A stretch of DNA of 64,000 nt, taken from assembly GCA_035236585.1 (NCBI GenBank), contig CP141134.1, positions 17,848,414 through 17,912,413 on the forward strand, read 5' to 3'. How positions within the stretch are numbered: the first letter of the stretch is position 1; each line of letters starts with the position of its first letter. Of the stretch, positions 37,044 to 48,754 are shown one piece after another. Source of the stretch: Warburgia ugandensis. Lineage: Eukaryota; Streptophyta; Magnoliopsida; Canellales; Canellaceae. The notes beneath the pieces were generated by a model. That model saw nothing but the letters and a program-made list of their open reading frames with translations, was not told where the DNA came from and ran no database searches. The translations under genes and the position numbers were made by a program.

Positions 37044-37289
37044 ATGTCACATTCAGTAAAGATTTGTGATACATGTATAGGATGCACTCAATGTGTAAGA
37101 GCTTGCCCCACATGTGTATTGGAAATGATACCTCGAGATGGATGTAAAGCTAAGCAAATTGCCCCTGCTCCAAGAACAAAAGACAATGTAGCTTGTAAGA
37201 GATGTGAATTTACCTATTCAATAGATTTTTTGAATGTCGGTGTTTATTTATGGAATGAGACAACTCATAGCATGGGTCTAGCTTATTGA
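37044..37289 (+). pseudogene. psaC: psaC (PSI iron-sulfur subunit), open frame but two Cys ligands lost
   Basis: PsaC carries the two terminal 4Fe-4S clusters of photosystem I. The frame is uninterrupted over the normal 81 codons (MSHSVKI to MGLAY), unlike every other plastid gene here. The first motif is complete ([12 protein letters not shown]). In the second, CKRC is kept, but the preceding Cys is Asn and the Cys before Pro is Tyr ([14 protein letters not shown]). At least one ligand of each cluster is therefore lost, and extra cysteines appear elsewhere. Lying inside a decayed NUPT without plastid expression signals, it is most likely non-functional; its small size alone may explain the absence of stops. 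Confidence 0.92.
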
Positions 37290-37414
37290 TACGCTTTGAA
37301 AAACTTTACTTAACTCCATTTGATTTCTCTTTACTGACAAAAACCCATACTCAGAAATAATTTTCTCAAGTACAAGTTTTTCTGGTCAAAGTCAATCTTC
37401 TCTTTACCATTTAC

Positions 37415-38083
37415 TATGTGTATTTTCCTTGGTTAAAAATAATTTCTCTTTTTTCAATATTTGTGAGGTTGCCAATTTCATTTCTTCCTCATAAAGGAAA
37501 TAAGGTGGTGAGGTGGTATACTATATGTATCTATTTATTAGAACTCCTTTTAATGACCTAAGCATTTTGTTATCATTTCTAATTGGATGACCCATTAATT
37601 CAACTGGGGAGGATTATAAATGGATAAATATTTTTTATTTTCATTGGAGACTGAGAATCAATGGAGTTTCTATATAACCTATTTTAGTAATAGGATTCAT
37701 CACTTCTTTAACAACTTTAGCAACTTGGCTAGTTATGTGAGATTCACAATTGTTTCATTTCCTGATGTAAGCAATGTACAATGGTCAAATAGGATCATTT
37801 TCTTCTTGAGAGATATTGCTTTTTTTCATTATGTGGGAGTTAGAATTAATTTCTTTTTATCTACTTCTATCCATGTGGGGAGGTAACAAACATCTATACT
37901 TAGCTATAAAGTTTGTTTTGTACACTATAGGAGGTTCTATTTTTCTCTTAATCAAAATTTTAGGTATGGGTTTATATGGTTCCAATGAACCAACATTAAA
38001 TTTTGAAACATCAGCTAAACAATCATATCTCATGGTATTAGAAATACTATTCTATTTTGGCTTCTTTATTTGTATCAGTTTCA
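37415..38083 (+). pseudogene. ndhD: ndhD fragment (plastid), 3' truncated
   Basis: NdhD is a proton-pumping membrane subunit of the NDH complex, about 500 residues; only about the first 220 are represented. Blocks include [65 protein letters not shown] and [14 protein letters not shown]. Stops occur near 37560, 37584 and 37737, among others. The match ends at about 38083, which marks the right edge of the recognisable NUPT. Confidence 0.92.
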
Positions 38084-39833
38084 AAGGTGGATGGCCAATC
38101 TATATCTCCTAACATAGTTCCCACCAGGAACATGACCATTTGACTATATAAAATAAGAATTCTTATGTCATTCCAATACCCACTTGTCATGAAAACAAGT
38201 ATCACATCACCTTGATGTTCTAATTGATCAATAAAAGAAAGCATGAGTAGTACTCAAATGATATTAAAAAAGCCAAATAGCAATGTCACAAAGAATGATA
38301 TTGTAATCATTTCAAATCATAAATATGATATAAATAGTGAATAAATCTTTGATCATATAAACAAATGCAATTCATTCATTGATATATAGTTCATGCTGAA
38401 AAACATGATCATGCATCAAACCTCCACAGATGAACATAGAATTCAGGTCATATTTTTAAAATACACCTTTCCATTTCAAAATAAACATCATGATTTAATT
38501 GGTAGTTTTTTAAACAATTTCCACATTGTAGAGTAAATTCTAGATCACACAATAAATATGCAAATAATTTAAATTTTCAACTAAATCATCAAAGAATTAA
38601 ATCATTTTAAAAAATTTGGTAATCTTAATTCCACCTACCTCTGATTGAACACTTTAGATTCGTCGATTCAAAAATTCCTAAATTCATTGGTAAGTCCAGC
38701 ATCTGTAGAAATATATGTACACACTTACTGTGTTCTATTGTTTACATTCTCCTATGGTCATCAATGGTTTAGAATTAGTTCTAGAATACTTTTGACAATG
38801 ATGAGTATAAAACAACTCCTTTGTGGTTGTTCGCATTGTTGATTGTCTTTTATTAGCCATGGATCTCTAATTTGATGATAAATGGTTGCAAATCATTATC
38901 ATCGATTGATGGTAAATATTACTCTTGTACAATTTGGAATTACCAATCCACAAGATTGTTGGTTACTATTTTCATGGATTGGTAACCTTAATCACTTGAT
39001 CCATGACTAGATCCAATTTTGGAACGTCAGATCTGAGGTTCATACATTGCTTACAACCTTAAGTGTTTAGATTTTGAGTTTCTAGTCAATCTAATGATTG
39101 GACAATTTTTATAACATGAAAAAACTAACTCACAAGTTCAATGTCTGTGTATCTAATAGAAATTGATGGTTTATAGCCATAAAAAAAATGTAATTTATAG
39201 ATTAGCTATTTGATCTAGGTTGCAGTGTTAGATTTTGATGATCAGATAGTTTGAAGTGTTAGATCTAACATAAAAATGGGCAGCTTGGTGCATAAAGCTC
39301 TCCCCTATGCAAGGTTCAAGGAAGGGTGGACCACAAAGGGCCTATAGTATGTAGCCTTATCTTGCATTTTGCAAGTGGCAGGCAATGCGCTAATTGCATT
39401 CAAATCATCAATAGATTTCTAGAATTTCTAAGATTTGCCTTGCACATGATAGTTGAATTGGAAGTCAAATCAAATGAGTGAAAATCAATAGTAGTAATCA
39501 GTCTAATCTTCATTCAATAGATTGCCAAGAAGATAGGTTAGCCAGTGGATTGGTGTGATCCAACCTAGTCTTGTTAGAGTTGTGTTTAGATCTCCTTAAG
39601 TATCTCTTTGAATAGTAAATACATTGAGTTGTTTTGTTCCTTGCATCTAGAGGATCACAATGAATAGCTTGGATCTTCAATCGGAGTACTCCTTCCCTCT
39701 ATACAATAGGAAAACCAGCTGCTTTGTTTGAGGTTGCAGAGCCGTCATTAGTGGCATCTTTGGGGAAGAAATAGAGAAGGGAAGCAAGAGGGAAATGGGA
39801 GAAATCTCTAAGAAATCGAAATGTGTGTATCAG
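38084..39833. other. No recognisable gene
   Basis: AT-rich DNA between the plastid insertion and the TRIM array. A 65-codon minus-strand frame (38047-38244) crosses the NUPT edge and shows no domain I recognise. Confidence 0.4.
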
Positions 39834-40003
39834 TGTAATGACCCCAAGGGCCCCACACACAACCATATTGTCCGCTTTGGGCAGGGGCCCGCATGGTTTT
39901 GTTCTTCCCCCGTTATGGAAAACGCGTGGCTGTATGGAAAGTCTTCAGGACCCTTATCAATAGCTCAGGAACTCTCTCCTGAGTGATGTGGGACTAACTC
40001 TCA
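39834..40003 (-). repeat. TRIM LTR, copy 1
   Basis: 170-bp minus-strand LTR, TG..CA ends, without a recognised primer-binding site on its outer side (left flank reads TATCAG before it). Confidence 0.7.
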
Positions 40004-40209
40004 GCGCATCCCACCTTCATCCCCTCAGACCATCTTGGGCTCCCTCAGAGTATCTTGGGCCTTCCCCTCAAGCCATCTTGGCACACCCTCAATCCATCTT
40101 GGTAGACGGCAATGGTAGCCCTCTCCCCCTTAGGAGCCACGTGTCCACAAGTGCCGACCACATGCTCACGCTCATGTGGGGTTAGCCATCCACATCGGGA
40201 CGGGGTCCC

Positions 40210-40221
40210 GCTCTGATACCA
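40210..40221 (-). promoter_or_regulatory. Primer-binding site (initiator Met tRNA), copy 2
   Basis: The minus strand reads TGGTATCAGAGC, the complement of the 3' end of plant initiator methionine tRNA, one base after the LTR ending GTTACA at 40223. Confidence 0.85.
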
Positions 40222-40222
40222 T

Positions 40223-40392
40223 TGTAACGACCCCAAGGGCCCCACACACAACCATGTTGTCTGCTTTGGGCTGAGGCCTGCACTGTTTTATTCTTCCCCT
40301 GTGGGGGAAAATGTGTGGTTGTATGGAAAGTCTTTAGGACCCTTATCAATAGCCCAAGAACTCTCTCCCGAGCGATGTGGGACTAACTCTCA
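40223..40392 (-). repeat. TRIM LTR, copy 2
   Basis: 170-bp LTR with the same ends as copy 1. Confidence 0.75.
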
Positions 40393-40598
40393 GCGCATCC
40401 TGCCTTCATCCCCTTAGACCATCTTGGGCTGCCTCAGACTATCTTGGGGCTTCCCCCTCAAGTCATCTTGGCGCACCCTTAGGCCATCTTGGCAGACGAC
40501 AACGATAGCCCTCTCCCCCTTTGGGGCCAAGCGTCTGGTGTGCCGACCACACGATTACGTTCACATGGGGTTAGCCATCCACACCGAGATAGGGTCTT

Positions 40599-40610
40599 GC
40601 TCTGATACCA
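40599..40610 (-). promoter_or_regulatory. Primer-binding site, copy 3
   Basis: TGGTATCAGAGC on the minus strand, one base from the LTR at 40612. Confidence 0.85.
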
Positions 40611-40611
40611 T

Positions 40612-40785
40612 TGTAACGACCCCAAGGGCCCCACACACAACCATATTGTCCACTTTGGGCCAAGGCCTGCATGGTTTTGTTCTTCCCCCGTGGGGGAAAA
40701 CACGTGGTTGTATGGAAAGTCTTTAGTACCCTTATCAATAGCCCAGGAAGAAACTCTCTCCGGAGCGATGTGGGACTAACTCTCA
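40612..40785 (-). repeat. TRIM LTR, copy 3
   Basis: 174-bp LTR; carries a few extra bases (GAAGAAACTC) relative to the other copies. Confidence 0.75.
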
Positions 40786-41033
40786 GCACATCCCGCCTTC
40801 ATCCCCTCAGACCATCTTGGGCTCCCTTAGACTATCTTGGGGCCTCCCCCTCAAGCCATCTTGGCGCACCCTCAGGCCATCTTGATAGACGGCAAGCCAT
40901 CTTGGTGCACCCTCAGGCCATCTTGGCAGACGGCAATGGTAGCCCTCTCCCCCTTATGGGCCACACGTCCGAGCGTGCCTACCACATGCTTACGCTCACG
41001 TGGGGTTAGCCATCCACACCGGGATGGGGTCCT

Positions 41034-41045
41034 GCTCTGATACCA
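41034..41045 (-). promoter_or_regulatory. Primer-binding site, copy 4
   Basis: TGGTATCAGAGC on the minus strand, one base from the LTR at 41047. Confidence 0.85.
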
Positions 41046-41046
41046 T

Positions 41047-41215
41047 TGTAATGACCCCAAGGGACCCACACACAACCATATTGTCCGCTTTGGGCCGAGG
41101 CCCGCATGGTTTTGTTCTTCCCCTATGGGGAAAAATGCGTGGTTGTATGGAAAGTCTTTAGGACCCTTATCAATAGCCTAGGAACTCTCTCACAAGCGAT
41201 GTGGGACTAACTCTC
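41047..41215 (-). repeat. TRIM LTR, copy 4
   Basis: 169-bp LTR; its internal region is cut at about 41321 where the inverted unit begins. Confidence 0.75.
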
Positions 41216-41521
41216 AGCGCATCCCGCCTTCATCCCCTCAGACCATCTTGGGCTCCCTCAGACTATCTTGGGGCATACCCCTCAAGCCATCTTGACAGAC
41301 GACAATGGTAGCCCTCTCCCCCGTCCCAGTGTGGATGGCTAACCCCACGTGAGCGTAAGCGTGTGGTTAGCATGTGCAGACGCATGGCCCCTAAGGGGGA
41401 GAGGGCTACCGTTGCCATATGCCAAGATGGCCTGAGGGTGCACCAAGATGGCTTGAGAGGGAGGCCTCAAGATAGTCTGAGGGAGCCTAAGATGGTCTAA
41501 GGGGATGAAGGCGGGATGCGC

Positions 41522-41691
41522 TGAGAGTTAGTCCCACATTGCTTGGGAGAGAGTTCTTGGGCTATTGATAAGGGTCCTGAAGACTTTCCATACAACCACG
41601 CATTTTCCCCCACGGGGGAAGAACAAAACCGTGCGGGCCTCGGCCTAGAGCAGACAATATGGTTGTGTGTGGGGCCCTTGGGGTTGTTACA
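41522..41691 (+). repeat. TRIM LTR, inverted copy 5
   Basis: Plus-strand LTR reading TGAGAGTTAGTCCCACATTG..GTTACA, preceded by its own internal region (41322-41521). It is followed by ATCAGAGA, which may be a broken primer-binding site lacking TGGT. Confidence 0.75.
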
Positions 41692-42560
41692 ATCAGAGAA
41701 GATGCTAGCCCTGGAAGCTGTAATGGTTGAGCTATCAAATGGCTTGTGATCAAATTGCAGCCGTAGATCGATGATGGTAGGGGAAAAAGAAGATGAAAGG
41801 TAGAGAAAAGAGGGAAATGAGAGAGGAAGAATAGAAAAAAATAGAGAGGAGGAAGAGGAAGAATAGGGGGATTTCATTGGAGGATTATGCCCATAAAGAA
41901 GACCACCTAGCATCATTTGACTTACGTGATTGGGCAACTCATGACTACTGATGACCACAGATGAAGAAGAAGAAAGAGAGAGGGAAAAGGGTTTTTGTTG
42001 GCAAGGGGTGGCTCTAGTGCATTTGGTTGTGGGGTTCTGATTGTTGGTGAGAAATTGAGAGGGAGAATGAGTCATGCAAGATAAGTTTTCGTGTGCCTGC
42101 TAACAACCTCTCTCTTGTGGTTACCAGTGAGGAACTTGTGGTGACCTGCAAATGAGATAGTCAACCGATTAGTCAGTTGTTTTCTCTTTCTTTTTTCTAT
42201 GCATAGGAGTCAAGCTCCACATGGTGACCCGACTCCCTTGTGTTGAGCTCCTTCTTGATTATTTGTTAGGTGGGGCCCTTTTAAGTGAATGTGGGTGCCA
42301 ATATCAATTTGGACCACCTAGGCCCATTTGTAAAAATTTAGGTTTTTAAGTCCTTGTTCTCTATTTTGAATGTGATTAGTGTCATCGGGAAGCTCTCATT
42401 GAACACATTTTGAATTTTGGAGTCTCAATGTCAAATTTGGAGTTTTTAGAGAATTCATTTCTACTAAAGTAAAATTCAATTGAATTCAACTCCTCATTTC
42501 ATTTCAATTTAAAAATGTGATAAAAATACATGAAATAAAATAAAAATTAGGATTGTTACA
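41692..42560 (-). mobile_element. Possible LTR relic, minus strand
   Basis: The right edge read on the minus strand begins TGTAACAATCCTAATTTT, similar to the TGTAACACCCC start of plant Gypsy LTRs. The left limit is not definable, and S-rich frames over 41790-42075 come from a purine-rich stretch. Low confidence. Confidence 0.3.
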
Positions 42561-42589
42561 TCTATAGTTAGCAATGCAATTATAAAAAT

Positions 42590-43605
42590 TTCCAAGAGGA
42601 TGGTAAGAAAGCACACTTGATTGTGCTTATTTTCATGGAGCCAGATGCAAAAACTATTTGAGGACACGCTTACTCCCTTTGCCTTTTATAAGGATGAGGT
42701 AACTAAGTATAAAGAGTATTTTGAATATGATATTTCTCTCTTAATTGAAAAAATATAATGGTATGATGAAAGAATCTAATAATGTTATCAACTATGTTAA
42801 TGCATGCATGTGGTGACCAAGGAGTTGGCAAGTCTGGGGCCCCAATTCCTAATAAATTATGGGTTATGACAGTCCTTGATAGTTTGCTAGATTCTTGGGA
42901 TTCCATTATAGTAGCTCTTATTTTCTCAAGGGCTAAGGTGACAGTGAATAGTCTAATATCCATTCTTAGGGTTGAGGTGTAAAGTGAGAGGAAGGATGCA
43001 GGGAGTTCATCTCATGTAAACTCAATAAAAGAAAAAGTAGATATTTTAACTCAATCTGTTCTCTAAGGAGAAAATTTTATAGAGGAAGGGTAAAACACAC
43101 TCTGTTGGGGGAGTTGACAACAAAAAGAAGATTGGGCCTTGCTGGGTTTGTGGCCAATTGGGGCATGTTAAGTAGAATTGCACTATGAAAGGCAAGGGAG
43201 AGAGCAAGGGTCCAAACAGTGGTGGTTGGACTAGAAGAGGAGATATCATTTGCACCTTAGGCATTACTGACAAGATTTGATGAAAACTCTTAGTTGTTGG
43301 ACCTTACCACTACCTTTCACATTGCAAAGGCCAAAGAGCTCTTCACAAACTTCAAGGAAAAGAATGCTAGTGAGTATAAGTCTATATGGAGAACAACAAT
43401 TTGTGTGAGGTTTAAGGCACAAGGAATATGAGGGTTGAGCTCCAAGGCACCTGGTTCTAACTAAGGTTCTATTTATAATGTCAAGGCACAATTTCATATT
43501 TGTTCACAAACATACTACTAAGGTACTTGAGTTCAAGTTGTGTGGCTACAAGACTACAATTGGTAGCCAAAAGTATGTTCTATTTGCCATCACTTTATTT
43601 GATGG
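42590..43605 (+). pseudogene. Copia gag and protease fragment
   Basis: Scattered frames give a Copia-type polyprotein start. AHLIVLIFMEPDAKTI lies near 42613-42655. A zinc knuckle CWVCGQLGHVK.NC, with C-x2-C-x4-H-x4-C spacing, lies at about 43141-43184 (the residue before NC is a stop). It is followed by a lysine-rich tail. A protease-like stretch follows near 43280-43390 (SFHIAKAKELFTNFKEKN-like). The DSG-type active site reads as LDLTT and is lost. Stops and frameshifts abound, and integrase and RT domains were not found downstream. Confidence 0.65.
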
Positions 43606-44560
43606 TGTAATAACCATAATTTTTGTGAATTGATTGAGAAAATCAATTTAGTTTGAATTGTAAAAAATTCTTGGCTGGAATATTAGGTTATTGGACATTC
43701 TCTTTTTATGGAGATTAAAACATGATTTAAAACTTATAAATTATGAATGTACTTGAAAAACCGATCAAAATGACACTAAATACGTTCAATTCTAAGTTAA
43801 AATGAAAAATCTATAATTTTCTCCACTTTTATGAATAAAAGGGTAAAATAGTAATTTTACACATAACCAAGATTTAAGACTTCAATATTTACAAATAATA
43901 AAAAATACGATTCCAACGCCACTAAGTACACTTGATTCCGGGTTCGAGGGAATAAAACAGAATTTTCTCCATAAAAGGGTAAAATGGTCTTTCCACACCT
44001 TGTGGGGCCCACAAATGAATCCAACATCCAGAAAACATGTAATGAGTGGACAAAACACTACCATTTGATAGTGGAGAAGGAGGTGGTAGTGGAGGATCCA
44101 ATGTTAATTTAATATTCAAAAGAATTAAAACATAATTATTACAAGTAAATATGAAAAATGTAAATCACCTATAAATACCCCTCCCAAAAATCTTCCAAAA
44201 AATGTTCATAAGATTTACACAAAATTATCTTGCTTACGATGAAAAATCAGATCTAGATTCATTCCCAAATTCCCAAAACTCTCTCTTCTTTCACTTTCTC
44301 TCTCCTCTCTCTAGATTGGAACAAGAGACCTAAATTCAATTAGGCACTCTGCTCCAAATCAAATCTCACAAATCTCACTATTCATATTGTCCTAGACTAC
44401 CTTATCAACAAAACCCCCAATCAATTTCAAGATGCATCAACGAGAAATCACAAAACAAGCAGGTATCAGGTTATTTTATCATCAAAGCGATATCTATTTA
44501 AAATTGGGCTACAAAATCTATGTTTTTCTCCAATCAGGTAGGTGAAAATCCTTTCCACAC
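43606..44560 (+). mobile_element. Possible Gypsy LTR start with TATA box
   Basis: TGTAATAACCATAATTTTTG at 43606 resembles the conserved start of plant Gypsy LTRs. About 560 bp further, CCTATAAATACCCC at 44169-44182 is a good TATA box, followed by a CT-rich leader and an AGGTAGGT donor-like site near 44536. The 3' end of the LTR cannot be placed. Confidence 0.4.
44171..44179 (+). promoter_or_regulatory. TATA box of the LTR-like sequence
   Basis: TATAAATAC followed by a CT-rich leader (44275-44315). Confidence 0.45.
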
Positions 44561-47500
44561 TTGTTTCATGTTATTTTATGTAATTTTTATTTTTCTAAAA
44601 TTAAGTTTCGGTTAAAAATAATAAAAATGAAGTAAGGGTAATAACCCTTCAATTCTATATGATGGAGAGCTCAGATGGAAAATCTGAGTGGTCCAATCGA
44701 TTCAAAAGGGTCTAAAACTCTTAGGGTAGAAGTTTTAAGAAATTTAATCAAGTTTTGACCCCTTGATTGAAGAGGAATTGATTAGACAGTGCAAAACGAA
44801 CTGTTTGATCTTCCTAAGAAGATTTGGTTCCTAGGACGCACAACAAAATGCCACATTGAAATGTGCCCCGCAATCCTTTCCTCAAGCGACGTGGTCCCAG
44901 GCCGTGCATTCTGGCCTGCATTCTGATGACAGGAGCACACCCGCTCCACTAGATTAGACATGCACCGCTCAATTGATCCTAGCCGTCCGTTCCAATGGGC
45001 CTAAATCAAATTTGGACCCTAGGAACAACTATAAACTTTAGTCATCAATTGTGGAGTCATCTGAGCTCCAAATTGAGATTGGAAAGAAGCTATGGAAAGC
45101 TTGTAACATCTATTTTCTTTTGAAATTATAACATTTAGAAAATTCTTCATGAAACATTCTGTATTTAGGACATAAGATTTCAATTATCAAGATCTGAGAT
45201 GATCAGATCTTGGGGATCTATTTTAATGATGATATAATGTTGAAATCAGGTAATATCCATGATTTATTTTGATAGATCTAACATAAAATTAGGAATCTAC
45301 CCTTTATGGTAGAAAAATCCTAAAAATGCAAAGGGACCCACTTGATCAATAAGATAAAGTATGATCAGACCCTTGGGATGGATTGAATGAATGATATTAT
45401 GATAGAATCCAGTTAGATCATGGATTAAATATAACAAAAACACGCGGATATGATCTTTGGGTCTTAATGGAGTAAAAACCCTAAAAGTAATTAAAACCCT
45501 TGATATAAAGGAAAAGATCTACGATCTAATGGTTGGATCATAAGTAAAAGTTTGTAATAATCTTAATCTAATTAGTTTACTTGTCTTTTGTTTGATAATA
45601 GAATTGTAATTGTGATTTATGTTATAAAGTAGGAAGCATGATAGTGTAATTCTTAAATTTTAGCATGCTATGCTCTAAGTGTTATTAGTTTGTTATTAAG
45701 TTGGTAGATTTAATTATCTTGGGGCTATGTTAGTTTAAATTTGAGATTTTAACATGATTCCATTAGATTGGTGGTAAAATTTCATGTATTTCATAACTTA
45801 AGATCATGCTAGTTTAAGTATAGTTTTATTTCATTAGGTTAAGTTACATTCATAGAAAGCATGTTATTATAAATAGTTGTTAAATTTATATTGGGTTTAT
45901 GCTTTAAAGTTTATGATTTAATTGTTGTCAAATTTTATTACTAGATTCAATTGTTAAGTAGTTGTTAAGATATGATAAGCATAAATCACCAAAAATCTAA
46001 ACTAATGGAATATAGAGATCCATGGACAATTAAGATGAGTGAATGACTTTGACTTAATATTAGTAAGGGCTATAGTTAGTAGGACAATATAAGGATTATC
46101 AAATCTTTGACCCAAACTAGGAGAGTAATAAACCCCATGAATGACATTTTAATTGTTCATAGATTTAATTAAAATCAATTAGAAAGAGTACTTAGGGTTA
46201 AATGCTCATAGGAACCTTATGAAAGGTTAAGCTAAGGCCACTCTAGTGAATGCTAAACATGGTGGTTAAGGGGGTTTTCTAATAGAGCCTACTTCCATTG
46301 ACGTTTGTGAGGTATAAACGCCTCCTTACATGAGGATTGAAGTAACCACTTTTTGTTCAACCATTCAGCTAGTAAGCTTTAGCCAATTGAAAATAAGAGG
46401 AGCAGTCTAAACTTAGGTTGAAAAAAGTTATCTTTAATGGGTAAAACATTAACTGGTTGAATAATAATAAGAGCATAAAAGGTTAGTAAGTTGTCAAACC
46501 TTAACAAAAATTATAAGGAAGGTGGGGGTGATCAAACAAGATCCATGGGATCTTGAATGATCAAGAACAAAAAAAAAAAAAAACTTCTTGATGATGATAT
46601 ATATATATATTGCTTGTAATTTAGAAGATCATAGATCAAATAGAATAGACGATATGAACCCTTGATCAAATATGATTCAAGGAAGAGAACCAAGATCATC
46701 CTCCTTAAGGATGATCAAACAACTGAACTTAGATCAAAGAATAACTGGATGATAGAAGATTTAAGCCCCTGAGCTTTATCAACAAGTATAAATTGTTGAT
46801 CAAAGAAAGGAATAGACAAAGACTTAGAATAGAAAATACATAGGTTTGAAAGATTAGAAGATCATTATAACTGTCAGACCTATTGATCAATAGGATAGAT
46901 ACTATTTGAGGAAGATAGATCTAATAGGACAAAAGATCTAGATCCTTTATATCAAAGGACACAATTAAACAAAGAATATAGATAGGATCAAAACTATAGG
47001 ATTATTCAAATTGTATAAATATTGACGGTATGTATGAATTTACAAATTACATACGTTAGTCAGGATCACAGAAGATTTGAAGAGATGGATCACTACTTGA
47101 AGGTAGGAGGAATTTATGAATGCATCTACATGGGATGTACATGTTGAATACATGATCTTATGTTTAGAAATGTTGACAAGTGTAATGTTAATACTTGTAT
47201 TAAATCCCCTAAAACCCTTATGATCCAACCAAATACATATGAAATGGTTAAGTTAGAATTGAGGAATAGATTCTAAGTGAATATGGAACTATAAGATATT
47301 CCAGTCCTAAGTAAATAGATAGATTGTCTGATACGTATGAGAATTACTTTACATACAAGCATGGAGACTTGTAGTTTTGTTTTAAATAGGCATAGTTCTG
47401 GGGATCTTATGCTAGGAGAGTTAGTAGGGTTGGGCCACCTGCTCTCCGAAACTTGTTATTATATGGATACCAAGCCTAAATGAGGCTAAAAGTAGGGTGG

Positions 47501-47830
47501 GGCAATTATGGGAAGGCCACCATTGTGATAGCCATGGTCCTCCCATACGGACATGGATATTGTGATTTCCACTAAGGATGGTATAGGTGGATTATTGGGC
47601 AGTTATCTAGGCCCCCTGATATGGATTTTGACTACATGCATAGTAGTCTTTTGAGTATTTTTGCATTATAATGCATGGCATAGTAAAATGCCTTATGATA
47701 TGGTATGATGAAATGCTAGGTAATTGTGGATTACCGATATTGCCCAAATGAGGGAGTATGTTTAGCAGAGTTTAGATGATCTATCAACTCAATATAAATT
47801 GGGTGTGATTATATGCAGTAAAAAAAAAGT
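44560..47830. other. No recognisable gene
   Basis: About 3.3 kb of AT-rich DNA with no supported frame. It may be the body of a long LTR or old retroelement leader, but nothing diagnostic was seen. Confidence 0.4.
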
Positions 47831-48754
47831 GAAAAAATTATAATAATAAAAACTAGATACAAAATCTTATGAATCAGAAGCTTACCTTCATTCCTAAAAA
47901 ATTTGGGAGCATTCCATGGTTCTTTGGTTTGAGAAAACATGAAAAGAAGTGACCGTCACGAAATTTCTATGCAATCACAGATGTCACTATTTTCTTCATG
48001 ATCTAGCTTCTATTCTCCATCGATAGACATCAAACCAAAGGGGTTTTGGTTAGTTTTCGCTGGCGGAGAGGATGATCAGCTTAGATCATCAAACTAAATG
48101 TTATTTTCTTCGGTGGATGGAAAATGCATGCACAATCCCTCGCTGGCAGCAATGGTGTTATCTGTCCTGCATTTTGCTAACATCTGCTCCCTCTCTTGCA
48201 CTCTCTCTTCCTTCTTCCTCCTCTCTTACTCCTTACCAAATTTTCCTTTCTCTATGTCATGGGTAACAATTGGCAAATTGTACTCAACTGTCTTAAAGAG
48301 TTGGGGGCATTGCCAATATCAAAATGCCCCTCCTTTTAAGTAAAAATCTTTTCTTCTATTATTATTATCACATTATATCATATATAAATTATTAATTCTT
48401 CTTAATTATAATCATTATGCATTTTTGAATCTTGCATAATGATGGTCATGCATAATAATAATTTCATCTAACCTATCAGCTCAAATTTTGTGAGTTGGGC
48501 TCTTTAGGTGAATTTGCTAAAATGCCCTTCACTAGTAAAATACCTAACTTTTTCAAGCGGACTCCTATTTCATCGTTCTTGGTGCTGATAGAATAATTTT
48601 TTCAAGTACATTCCAAATATTAATGTTTCAAGGGTCAATTAGGTGTCCTTAAAAATGTCAATTCTATGAAAGTTAGAACATCCAAATTTACATTTCATTC
48701 AGAAACAACTCAAAAATTACATAAAATAGAATTTAAAATTTTGGGGTTATTACA
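47830..48754 (-). mobile_element. Possible Gypsy LTR, minus strand
   Basis: Read on the minus strand, TGTAATAACCCCAAAATTTT starts at 48754. It is preceded by GAGGATGAAATATCTCTAAT and GAGGGAAGAA, as at the pol-LTR junction of plant Gypsy elements. A GGAATGAAGGTAAGCTT donor-like site lies near 47886-47902. The left limit is approximate. Confidence 0.45.

Larger units (their letters stand above)
39834..41691. mobile_element. Tandem TRIM-like retrotransposon array with one inverted unit
   Basis: On the minus strand the order is LTR, one spacer base, primer-binding site, about 220-bp internal region, LTR, and so on. Four LTRs (39834-40003, 40223-40392, 40612-40785, 41047-41215) lie head to tail at 389, 389 and 435 bp spacing. 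Each reads TGAGAGTTAGTCCCACAT..GTTACA. The third internal region has an internal duplication of about 45 bp, which explains the longer spacing. A fifth unit (41322-41691) is inverted. LTRs of about 170 bp, a very short non-coding interior and tandem sharing of LTRs are the hallmarks of terminal-repeat retrotransposons in miniature. No coding capacity is seen. Confidence 0.8.

Noticed and set aside
39795..41079. Numerous 60-112-codon frames on both strands
   Set aside because: They recur with the TRIM repeat units and have no conserved domain; TRIMs are non-coding.
39834..41691. CRISPR-like spaced repeats
   Set aside because: Repeats are about 390 bp with LTR and primer-site structure in a plant nuclear context, not short direct repeats with unique spacers.
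41497..42075. 192-codon minus-strand frame, the longest outside the LINE
   Set aside because: It runs from the inverted TRIM unit into a purine-rich stretch, giving a Ser/Leu/Phe-rich translation with no domain and no support as a gene.
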